Shown: positions 42,737 to 49,427 of the stretch, in pieces
Layout: each line of letters begins with the position of its first letter
Position numbering within the stretch: position 1 is the first letter of the stretch
From: Agrobacterium leguminum
GTDB taxonomy: Bacteria > Pseudomonadota > Alphaproteobacteria > Rhizobiales > Rhizobiaceae
Length of the DNA: 49,427 nucleotides
NCBI RefSeq assembly: GCF_015704895.1
Contig: NZ_JADQWB010000027.1
Coordinates: 1 to 49,427 of the forward strand
Direction of reading: 5' to 3'
The notes under the pieces: generated by a model
Database searches by the model: none
What the model saw: only the letters and a program-made list of their open reading frames with translations
Told to the model about the DNA's origin: nothing
Position numbers and translations under genes: made by a program

Positions 42737-44941
42737 ATGCGGATTGCGCCGCGCAACATTGGGGACTATTTGCCGGTCGGGCGCAGAACCGCCGTGGGCG
42801 TCGTATTGTCCACCTTCGCGCTGGTGCTTATCATCGTCACCGCGCTGGTTTTATCCGCCTTGAGCCAGGTCCGGGAAAAGGCCAACCTGCTCGACAATGC
42901 CCGTTCGCGCGAGACGACGGCGGGCGCCCTCGTCACCTTTCGCGAACAGCTCGGCGCGACGCTGAACGACTACGCCGCCTGGGACGATGCCGCCGAATAT
43001 GTCTATGCCCCTGATCGGTTCGACTGGGTGGCAAGCAATTATGGCGAGATGACGGTCAATAACGATCTCTTCGATACGGCCGTGGTCATCGATGAGGACG
43101 GCAAGGTCCGCATGGCCTATCAGGACGGCAAGCCGGTGGCATGGAAGCCGGACGCCTATTTTGCCGGCGGCCTCCGGGAAATGATCGAGCGCGTGCGTTC
43201 CATGCGTCCGGGTATCACCTCGCAGGTGACCGGTTTCGTCAAGACCAGCGATGGCGTCGCCGCCGCGGGCGTTGCGCTCGTGCGGATGAAGTCCGGGGCG
43301 TTGCCGCCGGTCGGTGCGGAGCGGCGTTATCTGGTTTTCGCCCGTCATCTCAAGCAGGCGACGGTGGACAAGCTTGCCCGCAATTACGTCATCGACGGTC
43401 TGGAACTGCAATATGGCGACGGGCCCGCCGCCAACCATGTGGATATCGTCAATCCGCTGGGGGAGGTGCTGGCCCGGCTCGTCTGGCGCTCGCACCTGCC
43501 GGGAGACGTCAGCTTTCATGAGGCGCGTCCGGTCGTCTTTACCGCGCTTGGCATTGCCGGCACGTTTTTTCTGGTGCTGCTCATCATCGGTTCGGCCACG
43601 CTCGACCGCCTGAAGGCGGATGAGGCGGCGGCGCGGGAGGAGGCGCTGCGCGACCGGCTGAGCGGGCTCAGCAACCGCGCCGGGCTCTTCGCCAGGCTGA
43701 ACCGCATGGTCGACAGGGGTCGCCATGACAAGACGGATATCAAGCTGCTCTATCTCGATCTCGACGGTTTCAAGGAAATCAACGATTCCTACGGCCATGC
43801 CGCCGGCGACCGGCTGATCAAGGGTGTGGCGGCGGCGCTGAGAGTGCTGGTGCCGGAAGGCGCGGTGCTGGCGCGGCTCGGCGGCGACGAATTCGCCATC
43901 GCCATTCAGGGCAACGACGTCTGGGCCGAAGGCCGCAAACTGTGTCTGGCGCTTCTCGAACTCTTTACCGAGCCTTTCAGCATCGGTGAAAGGGTGGCGA
44001 GCATCGGTTGCAGCATCGGCACCTCGGTTTCCCGCGCCGGCGATATCAATGGCGAGGAGTTGCTGCGGCGTGCCGATATGGCCATGTATCAGGCCAAGGA
44101 GAACGGACGCGGGCGTTATGTTTCCTATGAGCTGAAGATGGATGCGCTGCGCGAGGAAAAGCTGCAGCTCGAAGCCGATCTTCGCTCCGCCATTCTGAAC
44201 GACGAGATACAGGTGGTCTATCAGCCGGTCGTCAGCGCCGCCACGCGCTGTATTACCGGGGTAGAGGCGCTGGCCCGCTGGCAGCGGCCGGGATATGGCT
44301 TCGTGCCGCCGGATATCTTCATTGCGGCTGCCGAAACCAGCGGCCTTATCGACCGGCTCGGCCTTCTCGTCCTGCACAAGGCCTGCGAGACGGCGCAGCT
44401 ATGGCCGTCCATCAAGCTCTCGGTGAATATCTCTCCCGTGCAGTTCCGCAATCCGGCCTTCTCCGGCCATGTGGCCGATATTCTCGACGCGACGCAGACG
44501 CCGCCTGAAAGGCTGCGGCTGGAAATGACGGAAGGTTATTTCATCCAGCATCCGGAACGGGCGAGTGCGGCCATCGACAAGCTGAAACAGCTTGGCCTGC
44601 ATATAGCGCTCGACGATTTCGGCGCCGGCTTCGCCAGCGTCGGTTATCTGCGCCGCTTCGGTTTCGACCGCATGAAGATCGACCGTTCGCTGATCATGGC
44701 GCTCGACAAGGGCGGTCGGTCGCTGGAAATGCTGCAGGCCACCGTGGCGCTGGCAAAGTCGCTCGACATTCCGGTGACGGCCGAAGGCGTGGAAACGGAA
44801 GAGCAGGCGGCCATCCTGCATCTGTGCGGCTGCGATGAGTTGCAGGGTTACCTGTTCTCGAAACCGGTTGCGGCGGAAGAGATCACCGCCATGCTGGACG
44901 GGCAGGACGCGCCGCTCTTTGCGTTGCGGGCAGGGGCGTGA
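42737..44941 (+). CDS. Membrane-bound GGDEF-EAL cyclic-di-GMP protein with CHASE4-like sensor
   Basis: 734 residues. TM1 (VGVVLSTFALVLIIVTALVL) and TM2 (TALGIAGTFFLVLLIIGSATL, about residue 280) enclose a periplasmic domain of ~230 residues with the CHASE4-like pieces LNDYAAWDDAAEYVYAP and VASNYGEMTVNNDLFDTAVVID. Then come a GGDEF domain with intact ARLGGDEFAIAI and an EAL domain with VEALARWQRP, LEMTEGYFI, LDDFGAGFASVGYL and the late VTAEGVETEEQ. Both catalytic motifs look intact, so it could make or degrade c-di-GMP in response to an external signal. ATG 42737 has AAGGGG five bases upstream; ATG 42698 does not. It stands alone as a transcription unit. Confidence 0.93.
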   Translation: MRIAPRNIGDYLPVGRRTAVGVVLSTFALVLIIVTALVLSALSQVREKANLLDNARSRETTAGALVTFREQLGATLNDYAAWDDAAEYVYAPDRFDWVASNYGEMTVNNDLFDTAVVIDEDGKVRMAYQDGKPVAWKPDAYFAGGLREMIERVRSMRPGITSQVTGFVKTSDGVAAAGVALVRMKSGALPPVGAERRYLVFARHLKQATVDKLARNYVIDGLELQYGDGPAANHVDIVNPLGEVLARLVWRSHLPGDVSFHEARPVVFTALGIAGTFFLVLLIIGSATLDRLKADEAAAREEALRDRLSGLSNRAGLFARLNRMVDRGRHDKTDIKLLYLDLDGFKEINDSYGHAAGDRLIKGVAAALRVLVPEGAVLARLGGDEFAIAIQGNDVWAEGRKLCLALLELFTEPFSIGERVASIGCSIGTSVSRAGDINGEELLRRADMAMYQAKENGRGRYVSYELKMDALREEKLQLEADLRSAILNDEIQVVYQPVVSAATRCITGVEALARWQRPGYGFVPPDIFIAAAETSGLIDRLGLLVLHKACETAQLWPSIKLSVNISPVQFRNPAFSGHVADILDATQTPPERLRLEMTEGYFIQHPERASAAIDKLKQLGLHIALDDFGAGFASVGYLRRFGFDRMKIDRSLIMALDKGGRSLEMLQATVALAKSLDIPVTAEGVETEEQAAILHLCGCDELQGYLFSKPVAAEEITAMLDGQDAPLFALRAGA

Positions 44942-44986
44942 GGCTGATTACTTCCACCCATTCTTGATCACCTGAAGGTGCGGCCC

Positions 44987-45118
44987 ATTTCTTCTCCCCG
45001 CCGGGGAGAAGGTGGCCCGAGGGGTCGGATGAGGGGGCGACGTCGCCGGATTTCGGAGAGCTTGCCCCCTCATCCCGCTGCCGCGGACTTCTCCCCGACG
45101 GGGAGAAGAAACACGCGG
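44987..45118. repeat. Family A intergenic repeat, copy A4
   Basis: Left half: hairpin CTTCTCCCCGCCGGGGAGAA then GTGGCCCGAGGGGTCGGATG. Right half in reverse: CCCCTCATCCCGCTGCCGCG then GACTTCTCCCCGACGGGGAG. Same arrangement as A1. It lies between the convergent GGDEF-EAL gene and trhO. Confidence 0.85.
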
Positions 45119-45169
45119 CGCCCGCTCAAACAAACCCCAACCGTTATGCAGTCCGATAGCCGACGGGGA

Positions 45170-46114
45170 TTACCGCCCCAGATGCCGCTCGCCGCGCTTC
45201 TTTGCCAGTTCGATCTGCTGCTGCCGGTCGCGGAAACGCTGGCGGTCCTCTTCGCTGCGGTCGTCGTAGCAGCTCGGGCAGGACACGCCTTCCTCGAATT
45301 TGGGGGATAGGCGCACTTCCGGTGTGATCGGGTTGCGGCAGGCGTGGCAGAGCTGGTGGTCGCCTTCGGCAAGGCCATGTACCACCGAGACGCGCTCATC
45401 GAACACGAAGCAGGCGCCTTCCCACAGGCTTTCTTCTTCCGGCACTTCTTCCAGATATTTCAGGATGCCGCCCTTGAGGTGATAGACCTCGTCGAACCCC
45501 TGTTCCTTCATGAAGGCGGTGGCCTTTTCGCAGCGAATGCCGCCGGTGCAATACATGGCGATCTTCGGCTTGTTGTGCAGGCCGGGATTGTTCTTCACCC
45601 AGTCGGGAAATTCGCGGAAGGTTTTCGTCTGCGGATCGACAGCGCCCTTGAAGACGCCGATGGCGGTCTCGTAATCGTTGCGGGTGTCGATGACGATTGT
45701 ATCCGGATCGGAGATCAGCTCGTTCCAGTCGCGCGGGTCGACATAGGTGCCGACGATGCGGTTCGGATCGATATCCGGCACGCCCATGGTGACGATCTCT
45801 TTCTTGAGCTTCACCTTTAGCCGCACGAAAGGCATGTGCGAGGCGCGGCTTTCCTTGTGCTCCAGCGCGGCGAATTCCGGCTGGGCGCGCAGGAAGGAGA
45901 GCACGGCGTGAATGCCCGCATCCGGCCCGGCAATGGTGCCGTTGATACCTTCGGCGGCAAGCAGCAGCGTGCCCTTGACGCCGTTTTCCTGGCAGAGCGC
46001 AAACAACGGCTCGCGTAGGCTCTCGAACCGCGGCAGGCGGGCGAAATGATAAAGCGCGGCCACAAGGAAATCACCAGAGACTTCCGGGCGGGGGAGAATG
46101 GTCGTGTCGGTCAT
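45170..46114 (-). CDS. trhO: tRNA uridine(34) hydroxylase, rhodanese-domain (UPF0176)
   Basis: 314 residues. An N-terminal UPF0176 domain ([32 protein letters not shown]) is followed by a rhodanese domain with active Cys189 in [12 protein letters not shown], then a C-terminal Cys cluster (CHACRNPI .. CPSC) likely to bind zinc. This is TrhO/YceA, known to make 5-hydroxyuridine at the tRNA wobble position with oxygen. ATG at 46114 ([10 protein letters not shown]) lacks a clear ribosome site; a longer frame to 46150 exists but has no family support. Convergent with the GGDEF-EAL gene. Confidence 0.92.
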   Translation of the reverse strand: MTDTTILPRPEVSGDFLVAALYHFARLPRFESLREPLFALCQENGVKGTLLLAAEGINGTIAGPDAGIHAVLSFLRAQPEFAALEHKESRASHMPFVRLKVKLKKEIVTMGVPDIDPNRIVGTYVDPRDWNELISDPDTIVIDTRNDYETAIGVFKGAVDPQTKTFREFPDWVKNNPGLHNKPKIAMYCTGGIRCEKATAFMKEQGFDEVYHLKGGILKYLEEVPEEESLWEGACFVFDERVSVVHGLAEGDHQLCHACRNPITPEVRLSPKFEEGVSCPSCYDDRSEEDRQRFRDRQQQIELAKKRGERHLGR

Positions 46115-46212
46115 GGGCGCTGAAATACAGCGACGGCGACCGCAAAGCAATATTTATCGGCGGGTTCGGGTATTTTGAAAATCGTCAAATCGGGAGGATT
46201 TGCGGGCTTCCT

Positions 46213-46248
46213 GTCATTCCTGCCGCCGTGTGCAGGCAACGGAATGAC
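46213..46248. repeat. Short inverted repeat GTCATTCC/GGAATGAC
   Basis: GTCATTCC TGCC (46213-46224) and GGCA..GGAATGAC (46235-46248) form a stem with a small bulge. It lies between trhO and the CHAD gene. Related to the repeats at 8412 and 12175. Confidence 0.55.
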
Positions 46249-46281
46249 GGAGGTGGGCGAGCGCCGAAAGTGGCGTTTGGG

Positions 46282-47190
46282 CTATTTCGCCGCCTGCCGC
46301 CACAACAGGCCGACGATCCGGCTTTCGGTGCGGGCGGATTCGGAAAACACCTCGTTCGCCAGCGCAAGGCCTTCCGTGCGCAGTGCCTGTTGTCTTTCGA
46401 TGATGGCATCGAGCAGCAGGGCCAGCCGCTCGCCATTGCCGAAACGCTCCGGTTCGCGGTCTGCGACGGCGGCGAGAACCGAGAGATCGTGCTCGTGGCC
46501 GAGAATGTCCACCAGCCGCTTGGTATCGGCCCGCTTGGCGCGCATGGCGGAAGGCCAGAGCCGGCGCATCAGGCCAAGATGCATCCAATAGGCCTGCCCG
46601 GACTTGCGCAATTCATGGAAATGCTCAACGTCGGCCTGTTCGTGGCAATCGGTGAGCGCCTTGCGTGCCGTTTTCCTCTGTTTCGCCCAGGCGCTTCTGA
46701 GCAGCCGGGCGGTGTCTTTCAACTCATCCGGCAGCGACAGGTCCTCGAGCTTCCTGCGCGCTTCCCCGCAGCCGGCGATGGCGGCGGCAATGGCCTCGTC
46801 GAGACCTGCCTCATGTTCTATGGCGTCGTCGCGGCGCGCGCGCAGCATCGCGGTGATCGAGCGCAGCGCTTCGCCCTGGGCATCGGAACGCGCGAAGGCC
46901 TCGAGATATTCCGCCGTCTCCACCAGCGCCGTGGCATCGCGCGCAAAGGCGAGGGAGCGGGCGATATCGCGAATACGGGCGTTTTCCTCACGGCCGAAAT
47001 CCGGCGCCGCCCTGCGGATGAGGCGATAGAGGGCGCGCAGTCGCTTGAACCGCTTGCGGGCGTCGTGCACGGCCTCGTGCGATCCGGACGGCTGGTCGCG
47101 AAGGATCGTGACCGTATCGTCGATCAGCTCCAGCCCGGCCCGACGGATTTCATTGTCGAAGGGCTTTTTCGGATCAATTCTGAAGGGCAT
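46282..47190 (-). CDS. CHAD-domain protein
   Basis: 302 residues, almost all helical, with the conserved histidine-containing patches of CHAD domains: HEAVHDARKRFKRLRALYRLI near residue 40 and VEHFHELRKSGQAYWMHLG around 205, many Arg/Lys forming a basic surface. CHAD domains bind polyphosphate. ATG at 47190 (MPFRIDPKKPFDNE) overlaps the end of the CYTH gene by 17 bases, so the two are co-translated; the longer frame to 47295 is an artefact of that overlap. CYTH and CHAD are usually fused in one protein, whereas here they are split into neighbours. Confidence 0.9.
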   Translation of the reverse strand: MPFRIDPKKPFDNEIRRAGLELIDDTVTILRDQPSGSHEAVHDARKRFKRLRALYRLIRRAAPDFGREENARIRDIARSLAFARDATALVETAEYLEAFARSDAQGEALRSITAMLRARRDDAIEHEAGLDEAIAAAIAGCGEARRKLEDLSLPDELKDTARLLRSAWAKQRKTARKALTDCHEQADVEHFHELRKSGQAYWMHLGLMRRLWPSAMRAKRADTKRLVDILGHEHDLSVLAAVADREPERFGNGERLALLLDAIIERQQALRTEGLALANEVFSESARTESRIVGLLWRQAAK

Positions 47191-47662
47191 CCGGCAAGTC
47201 TCCGTTCGGACAGTCCATGGCGAGCGACTGGTTGGAGAAGCGCTTGTCTCCGGTGACTTCCCTGCCCAGCCAGGACGGCAGATCGGGATCGGCATTCTCG
47301 TCGTTCATTTCCACTTCCGCCACCACCAGCCCGTGATATTTCCCTTCGAAAACATCCACTTCCCAGGTGAAGCCGCCGTGGTCGACAGTGTGGCGGGTTT
47401 TTTCGATCACCACGCCCGGCGCGCTTGCCATCAGCTCTTCGGCGTCCTTGAGGGGTATGGAATATTCATATTCGTCGCGGACCAGCGCGCTTGCGCCGAT
47501 CTTGATGGTCAGGGTCGCATCGCGCCGGTCGACGATCCTGACCCGGACCGAGCGGTTTTCCATCGAGGCGACATATGCCTGCCGGAAAGCCATGCTATGC
47601 GTGACCTCATTGCGCCATTCACCGCCTGCAACAAGAAACTTCCGTTCAATTTCCTTGGCCAT
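47174..47662 (-). CDS. CYTH-domain protein (triphosphate tunnel enzyme, probable inorganic triphosphatase)
   Basis: 162 residues. Opens with the CYTH signature EIERKFLV (Glu-x-Glu-x-Lys type, residues 4-8) and keeps the alternating charged tunnel residues: RVRIVDRRDATLTIKI, REEYEYSIP-like RDEYEYSIPL, EKTRHTV, WEVDVFEGKYHGLVVAEVEM. Single-domain CYTH proteins of this type hydrolyse inorganic tri- or polyphosphate. It is the first gene of the pair with the CHAD gene. Divergent from the KDPG aldolase gene, 171 bases away. Enzymatic activity is inferred from family. Confidence 0.9.
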   Translation of the reverse strand: MAKEIERKFLVAGGEWRNEVTHSMAFRQAYVASMENRSVRVRIVDRRDATLTIKIGASALVRDEYEYSIPLKDAEELMASAPGVVIEKTRHTVDHGGFTWEVDVFEGKYHGLVVAEVEMNDENADPDLPSWLGREVTGDKRFSNQSLAMDCPNGDLPDALQN

Positions 47663-47833
47663 GCTGTCTCCGCGAACTGGGGGGCCAGATTATCGCAATA
47701 TGATAGTGCGATGAAGCGAATTGATTGAAGTATCTGGATAAAAATGCGGCTGGCGCGCCTCGACATGAAAGCCGAGGCAGGCTAATCGGTAGACGGAATT
47801 TCAATCGTTTCAATTGCGCAAGGGAGGCTCATC

Positions 47834-48472
47834 TTGGCCCAGGACTCCGAAAAACTGCTCTCCATCCTCAAGCTCCAGCCGGTCGTGCCGGTGCTGATCG
47901 TGGATGACGCCGCTTCCGCCGTGCCGCTTGCGCGCGCTTTGGTCGCAGGCGGCCTGAAGGCAATCGAGATCACCATGCGCACACCGGCGGCGCTCGATGC
48001 CATCCGCGCGGTTGCGGCGGAAGTGGAGGGCGCGAATGTCGGCGCCGGCACCATTCTCAATGCCCGGGATTTCGAAGCTGCGGCGGAAGCCGGCTCCACC
48101 TTCATCGTCAGCCCCGGCATCAATAAAAGCGTGCTGGAAGCCGCGCGCGGTTCCAAAGTGCCGCTGCTTCCGGGTGCTGCCACCGCCAGCGAAGTCATGG
48201 CGCTGCGCGACGAGGGTTACAAGGTGCTGAAGTTCTTCCCCGCTGAACAGGCCGGCGGCGCACCTTATCTCAAGGCGCTGTCTTCGCCGCTCGCCGGCAC
48301 CGTCTTCTGCCCGACCGGCAGCGTGTCGCTCAAGAACGCCAATGACTATCTCTCCCTGCCGAACGTCGTCTGCGTCGGCGGTTCCTGGGTCGCCCCGCGC
48401 GAACTGGTGGCGACGGGTGACTGGGCGGGCATCACCAAGCTTGCCGCCGAAGCCGCCGCACTGCGCGGCTGA
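47834..48472 (+). CDS. eda: 2-dehydro-3-deoxy-phosphogluconate (KDPG) aldolase
   Basis: 212 residues. Glu45 (AIEITMRTP) and the Schiff-base Lys133 (VLKFFPAEQAGG) fall at the same positions as in E. coli Eda; GAGTI and GGSWVAP are also present. It cleaves KDPG to pyruvate and glyceraldehyde-3-phosphate in the Entner-Doudoroff pathway, the main sugar route in agrobacteria. The start is TTG at 47834: AGGGAGG (47821-47827) is six bases upstream and no ATG fits the conserved N terminus. A strong hairpin follows the stop. Confidence 0.95.
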   Translation: MAQDSEKLLSILKLQPVVPVLIVDDAASAVPLARALVAGGLKAIEITMRTPAALDAIRAVAAEVEGANVGAGTILNARDFEAAAEAGSTFIVSPGINKSVLEAARGSKVPLLPGAATASEVMALRDEGYKVLKFFPAEQAGGAPYLKALSSPLAGTVFCPTGSVSLKNANDYLSLPNVVCVGGSWVAPRELVATGDWAGITKLAAEAAALRG

Positions 48473-48482
48473 TTTGCATTCT

Positions 48483-48523
48483 GTCAAACCCGTTCACGAA
48501 GGCGTGAGCGGGTTTGACATTTG
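48483..48523 (+). terminator. Hairpin terminator after eda
   Basis: 15-bp stem GTCAAACCCGTTCAC (48483-48497) / GTGAGCGGGTTTGAC (48504-48518) with one wobble and a 6-base loop; only a short ATTTG T-rich tail follows, so termination may be partial. Confidence 0.7.
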
Positions 48524-48550
48524 TATTCGGCCCACGGCTTCCTATCTCCC

Positions 48551-48574
48551 CTGTAGATTTGACCTCTACAGGAG
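48551..48574 (+). promoter_or_regulatory. Hairpin at the ribosome site of the DUF533 gene
   Basis: CTGTAGA (48551-48557) and TCTACAG (48565-48571) form a perfect 7-bp stem with a 7-base loop, its 3' arm running into the ribosome site CAGGAG (48569-48574), seven bases before the ATG. It could limit translation or be a regulator site at DNA level. Confidence 0.45.
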
Positions 48575-48580
48575 ATTTTG

Positions 48581-49276
48581 ATGTTCGACGCCAAGAAGCT
48601 TCTTGAACAATTCCTCGGCTCGCAGGTGCCGGGCCTTTCGGGAAGCGTCCGTGACAGAGCCGGGCAGGCCGCCGATATCGCCAAGAACAATCCGCTTAAG
48701 GCCGGTGCGCTCGCCGCCGCCATTCTGGGCACCAAGACCGGCCGCAAGCTTGCCGGCAATGTCGCCACCATTGGCGGCGTGGCCGCCATCGCGGGCCTCG
48801 GTTACCTCGCCTACAAGAATTACAAGTCCGGCCAGGCGCCTGAAGCCGCGCCGAAACCCGAGCCGGAGCTTCTCGCCCCGCCCGCCGATTCCGCCTTCCA
48901 CCCGCAATCGCCCGCCCTTTCCAATGATTTTGCGCTGAAGCTTATCCAGGCGATGATCGCCGCCGCCAAGGCGGACGGCCATATCGATGAGAAGGAGCGC
49001 GCCAACATCATGGACAAGGTGCAGGTCTCCGGCCTCGATAGCGAAGCCGAGCGGTTCCTCGAAAAGGAACTGGCCGATCCGCTCGACATCGACGCGCTGG
49101 TGGCTGCTGCCCGCACGGAAGAGCAGAAGGTGGAGCTTTACACCGCCTCGCGGCTTGCCATTGAGGCCGATACGCGGGCGGAGCGGGGCTATCTCGACCT
49201 TCTTGCCGGGCGGCTTGGATTGCCGGATGCGCTGGTCGACCATATCGAGGCGACGGTGGTGGCGGCGAAGGTTTGA
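48581..49276 (+). CDS. DUF533 / TerB-like (YebE-type) protein
   Basis: 231 residues. The first half carries LLEQFLG, a small-residue hydrophobic run (AGALAAAILGTKTGRKLAGNVATIGGVAAIAGLGYLAYKNY, read as one membrane-like segment) and a Pro-rich linker (APKPEPELLAPP). The second half (residues ~110-231) is an acidic helical TerB/DjlA-like domain: LIQAMIAAAKADGHIDEKERANIM with the D-G-H-I-D loop, and ASRLAIEADTRAERGYLDLLAGRLGLP with a matching second loop. YebE-type proteins are widespread; function unknown, possibly inner-membrane stress related. ATG at 48581 with GGAG. Confidence 0.88.
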   Translation: MFDAKKLLEQFLGSQVPGLSGSVRDRAGQAADIAKNNPLKAGALAAAILGTKTGRKLAGNVATIGGVAAIAGLGYLAYKNYKSGQAPEAAPKPEPELLAPPADSAFHPQSPALSNDFALKLIQAMIAAAKADGHIDEKERANIMDKVQVSGLDSEAERFLEKELADPLDIDALVAAARTEEQKVELYTASRLAIEADTRAERGYLDLLAGRLGLPDALVDHIEATVVAAKV

Positions 49277-49300
49277 GGTTAGCCTCGGCGGGCGCGGCTC

Positions 49301-49427
49301 ACCCCCCTCTGCCCTGCCGGGCATCTCCCCCTCAAGGGGGGAGATCAGCCAGAAGGAAACACTCGCTCACTCGCAACGTTGAAGATGGCCGAGAGGTCGC
49401 CACAGGTCGATCTCCCCCCTTGTGGGG
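49301..49427. repeat. Family B long inverted repeat, copy B3 (cut by window edge)
   Basis: The left arm ACCCCCCTCTGCCCTGCCGG continues through GAGATC; the right arm begins GATCTCCCCCCTTGTGGGG and is cut off by the end of the window. It lies 24 bases after the DUF533 gene. Confidence 0.85.

Overview
This is a GC-rich stretch of alphaproteobacterial chromosome or chromid, almost certainly Agrobacterium/Rhizobium group. The GH1 beta-glucosidase at 37088-38467 looks nearly identical, from memory, to the well-studied Agrobacterium sp. enzyme Abg. The polyol (smo/mtl), sitABCD and xyl gene sets, the Mur-like boxes, the EcfG-type promoters and several families of short intergenic palindromic repeats also fit Rhizobiaceae. 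No rRNA, tRNA, CRISPR, prophage or intact insertion sequence was seen; the content is ordinary core and accessory metabolism.

Layout. 1-5043: 3' part of a polyol uptake and catabolism operon (ABC ATPase end, smoS-type SDR, mannitol 2-dehydrogenase, HAD phosphatase, FGGY kinase), facing a MurR/RpiR-type regulator (5257-6087). 6389-9395: CysZ/EI24-like membrane protein, endonuclease III, a DUF2244 protein and an Ada-like alkyltransferase. 9450-9979: ParD/ParE-type toxin-antitoxin pair. 9976-12133: SorC-family regulator divergent from transaldolase. 12300-12387: candidate small RNA with an EcfG-type promoter and its own terminator. 12395-14097: IclR regulator divergent from an SDR. 14154-18035: DUF1328 membrane peptide and a complete sitABCD manganese transporter behind two matching palindromic boxes. 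18311-21037: His-rich envelope protein and a patatin-like phospholipase. 21344-24551: lysS and gltX. 24764-27915: SLC13/TrkA-C permease, small PUA/EVE-like protein, TerC. 28181-31860: TetR regulator divergent from an emrAB-type efflux pair, with two operators flanking the promoter. 32207-36340: xylR (LacI type), xylB, xylA. 36830-38467: GH1 remnant and the Abg-type beta-glucosidase. 38836-42445: nitroreductase and the methionine importer metNIQ. 42737-46114: GGDEF-EAL protein and tRNA hydroxylase trhO. 46282-49276: CYTH and CHAD genes, KDPG aldolase, DUF533/TerB-like protein.

Together the genes feed polyols, xylose and beta-glucosides into fructose, xylulose-5-phosphate, the pentose phosphate route (transaldolase) and the Entner-Doudoroff route (KDPG aldolase). 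Around them sit metal and methionine import, drug efflux and stress functions.

The least described part is the non-coding DNA. Three repeat families (here called A, B and C) recur 3-4 times each, mostly right at gene 3' ends. Family C has a hairpin whose two arms change together between copies, and one copy supplies the stop codon of sitD. Several EcfG-type (general stress response) promoters can be read by eye, one of which appears to drive only a short terminated transcript. No clear-cut novel multi-gene system was found; the small RNA candidate, the His-rich protein divergent from sitABCD and the repeat families are the best leads.
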